A DNA stretch of 48,843 nucleotides from an uncultured Rhodobiaceae bacterium (lineage in GTDB: Bacteria > Pseudomonadota > Alphaproteobacteria > RS24): NCBI GenBank assembly GCA_937876775.1, contig CALEFA010000008.1:1-48843 (forward strand). Direction: 5' to 3'. The notes under the pieces were generated by a model that was not told where the DNA came from, did not search any database, and saw only the letters and a list, made by a program, of their open reading frames with translations. Both the position numbers and the translations under genes were made by a program. This document shows positions 47,858 to 48,843 of this stretch, in pieces (the stretch's first letter is position 1; the number at the start of each line of letters is the position of its first letter).

Positions 47858-48843
47858 TCCACCTTACTGCGTCTCACTCCGCCTTCCTCGTCTTGCTGCG
47901 CCTTAGCGTGCCAAAGCCGCGCCTGATTGGAGGTGACGATTTGTTTGGCGTTCGGGTAAATCTCCACATTTGGCTTGGCTGACAGGGCCGCCTTATCCAA
48001 CAACAGAGCTTGGCACGGATATTGCGCACTCACCCGTGGCGCCACGACAATATCGAAATCATTGCAGGCTTGGGTTAACGCATGGCGATAAATCACCAAT
48101 GCCAAACGCCGCCCATCAGCCAGCTGATGAGGACATAGCGCTCTGTCGCAAGCTGGTGCTGGCGCTGTCGTGGGGCGCCAATAGTCGCGCAGCAATTGCA
48201 GCTGATAAGGATTGCCGCGCTGGCGAATGACGCGCAGCCCATGTTCGCTGTCCTGCACCAAAATGCCATCACCCGATTGAACAATGGCCAACACCGGCTT
48301 TTCGCTGCGCCCCAACATCATCAGCGCCAGACAAATTGATACGAATGCCAGCCGCCGCCCAAGACGACCGCCCAGCGCCCACAAAATCAATCCGACTATG
48401 GCGCAAAGGAAAGCCCAAGGCGGGGTCGGCGCGACATACCAAACGGCTTGAGTGGTGGTGGCAACCCATTGGGCAATAGCGATAATTTGGGCCAAGCCCC
48501 AGCCCATAATCGCCAGACTGAAACCATGTAGGCCAAACGGCAAAAGCGCCAGAGAGAGCGCTGCCATAGGCATCACCAAAAGCGAGAAAATCGGCATCGC
48601 CAGCATATTGGTCACCAATCCGAAACCGGCCATTTGCCCAAAATGATAGGCCGCAATATAGCCCGTCACGCTGCCGGCAATCAGGCTGGTTGAAAACAAG
48701 CCCCAAAGCCCGATACGCAAATAACGCCAAAGGCGTTGGTGCACCGCAAACCCCTCATAGTGGCGGAAAACCTGATTGCGACTTTGCCAGTATTCATAAT
48801 AGGCAATCAGCGCCATGACGGCGGCAAAGGACATTTGAAAACC
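47854..48843 (-). CDS. comEC: ComEC/Rec2-family competence membrane protein, C-terminal part
   Basis: The 5' part lies beyond the right edge; the frame is open to base 48843 and begins with [14 protein letters not shown], the conserved ComEC core motif, so this is the downstream portion of a longer gene. What is present has about six membrane helices, then a soluble C-terminal region of roughly 150 residues with four or five cysteines. The metallo-beta-lactamase-like domain of long ComEC forms is not obvious here; the C-terminal part looks shortened or degenerate. ComEC forms the DNA-uptake channel. It converges on lexA with overlapping stops. Confidence 0.87.
   Translation of the reverse strand, partial: GFQMSFAAVMALIAYYEYWQSRNQVFRHYEGFAVHQRLWRYLRIGLWGLFSTSLIAGSVTGYIAAYHFGQMAGFGLVTNMLAMPIFSLLVMPMAALSLALLPFGLHGFSLAIMGWGLAQIIAIAQWVATTTQAVWYVAPTPPWAFLCAIVGLILWALGGRLGRRLAFVSICLALMMLGRSEKPVLAIVQSGDGILVQDSEHGLRVIRQRGNPYQLQLLRDYWRPTTAPAPACDRALCPHQLADGRRLALVIYRHALTQACNDFDIVVAPRVSAQYPCQALLLDKAALSAKPNVEIYPNAKQIVTSNQARLWHAKAQQDEEGGVRRSKVD

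Noticed and set aside
48269-48730. A frameshifted second reading in the comEC region
   Set aside because: The frame 47854-48843 has the continuous ComEC helices and core motif; the other frame is a shadow.
47854-48834. Treating comEC as a complete 326-residue gene starting at 48834
   Set aside because: The frame stays open through to the window edge and the codons before that ATG complete the conserved GFQxSF motif, so the gene is cut by the window end.

Overview
The window is a densely packed stretch of chromosome from an alphaproteobacterium, most likely a marine, fairly streamlined one. GC is moderate (low-to-mid 50s percent by eye). The evidence is gene order and gene type: the blocks ppiD-trpEGDC-lexA-comEC, tpiA-secG-pyrG-kdsA, eno-ftsB-lipA-coq10-cinA-pgpA-ispDF and dusB-ntrB-ntrC are all alphaproteobacterial arrangements. 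The fused ispDF, an alphaproteobacterial-type SOS box at lexA and dense GANTC (CcrM-type) sites point the same way. Genus cannot be fixed from sequence alone; a SAR116- or Rhodospirillales-like lineage is plausible. No tRNA, rRNA, CRISPR array, insertion sequence or prophage was seen.

Layout. 1-3101 (+): the end of a KDPG aldolase translationally coupled to a divergent PEP carboxylase. 3103-8182 (-): a six-gene TonB2-type energy-transduction operon (DUF3450, TtpC-like ExbB, ExbB, ExbD, TonB, TPR). 8183-9441: a structured intergenic region, a YgaP-like rhodanese and a small AT-rich ORF of unknown nature. 9442-14370: a CoA-ester lyase, a SulP anion transporter, and a D-aminoacylase-type amidohydrolase coupled to a DUF2805 protein. 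14395-19788: a tight four-gene operon (GST, hotdog thioesterase, DUF3604, SDR) divergent from an MFS transporter. A perfect 9-bp inverted repeat lies in the shared promoter region. 19838-25836: an Old Yellow Enzyme homologue, HspQ, a run of C92-type amidase, hexapeptide acyltransferase and YejA-like binding protein, then a CaiB/BaiF CoA-transferase.

25902-34947 is mostly housekeeping: nitrogen control (dusB-ntrB-ntrC), isoprenoids (ispDF), phospholipid (pgpA), NMN recycling (cinA/pncC), quinone and lipoate functions (coq10, lipA), division (ftsB) and enolase. 35091-37305 (+) holds the overlapping queC-queE-queD-queF set for queuosine precursor synthesis. 37318-41086 (-) holds kdsA, pyrG, secG and tpiA. 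41239-47857 (+) holds ppiD, trpE, trpG, trpD, trpC and lexA. The window closes with the 3' part of comEC (-).

The most interesting material is (i) the GST/thioesterase/DUF3604/SDR operon with its operator-like repeat, (ii) clusters of GANTC sites at ftsB and upstream of pyrG, (iii) the amidase/acyltransferase/peptide-binding cassette, (iv) the divergent PEP carboxylase, and (v) gaps in conserved synteny: no pdh genes between ftsB and lipA, no ntrYX after ntrC. Gene functions are assigned from motif recognition only; no database search was run.
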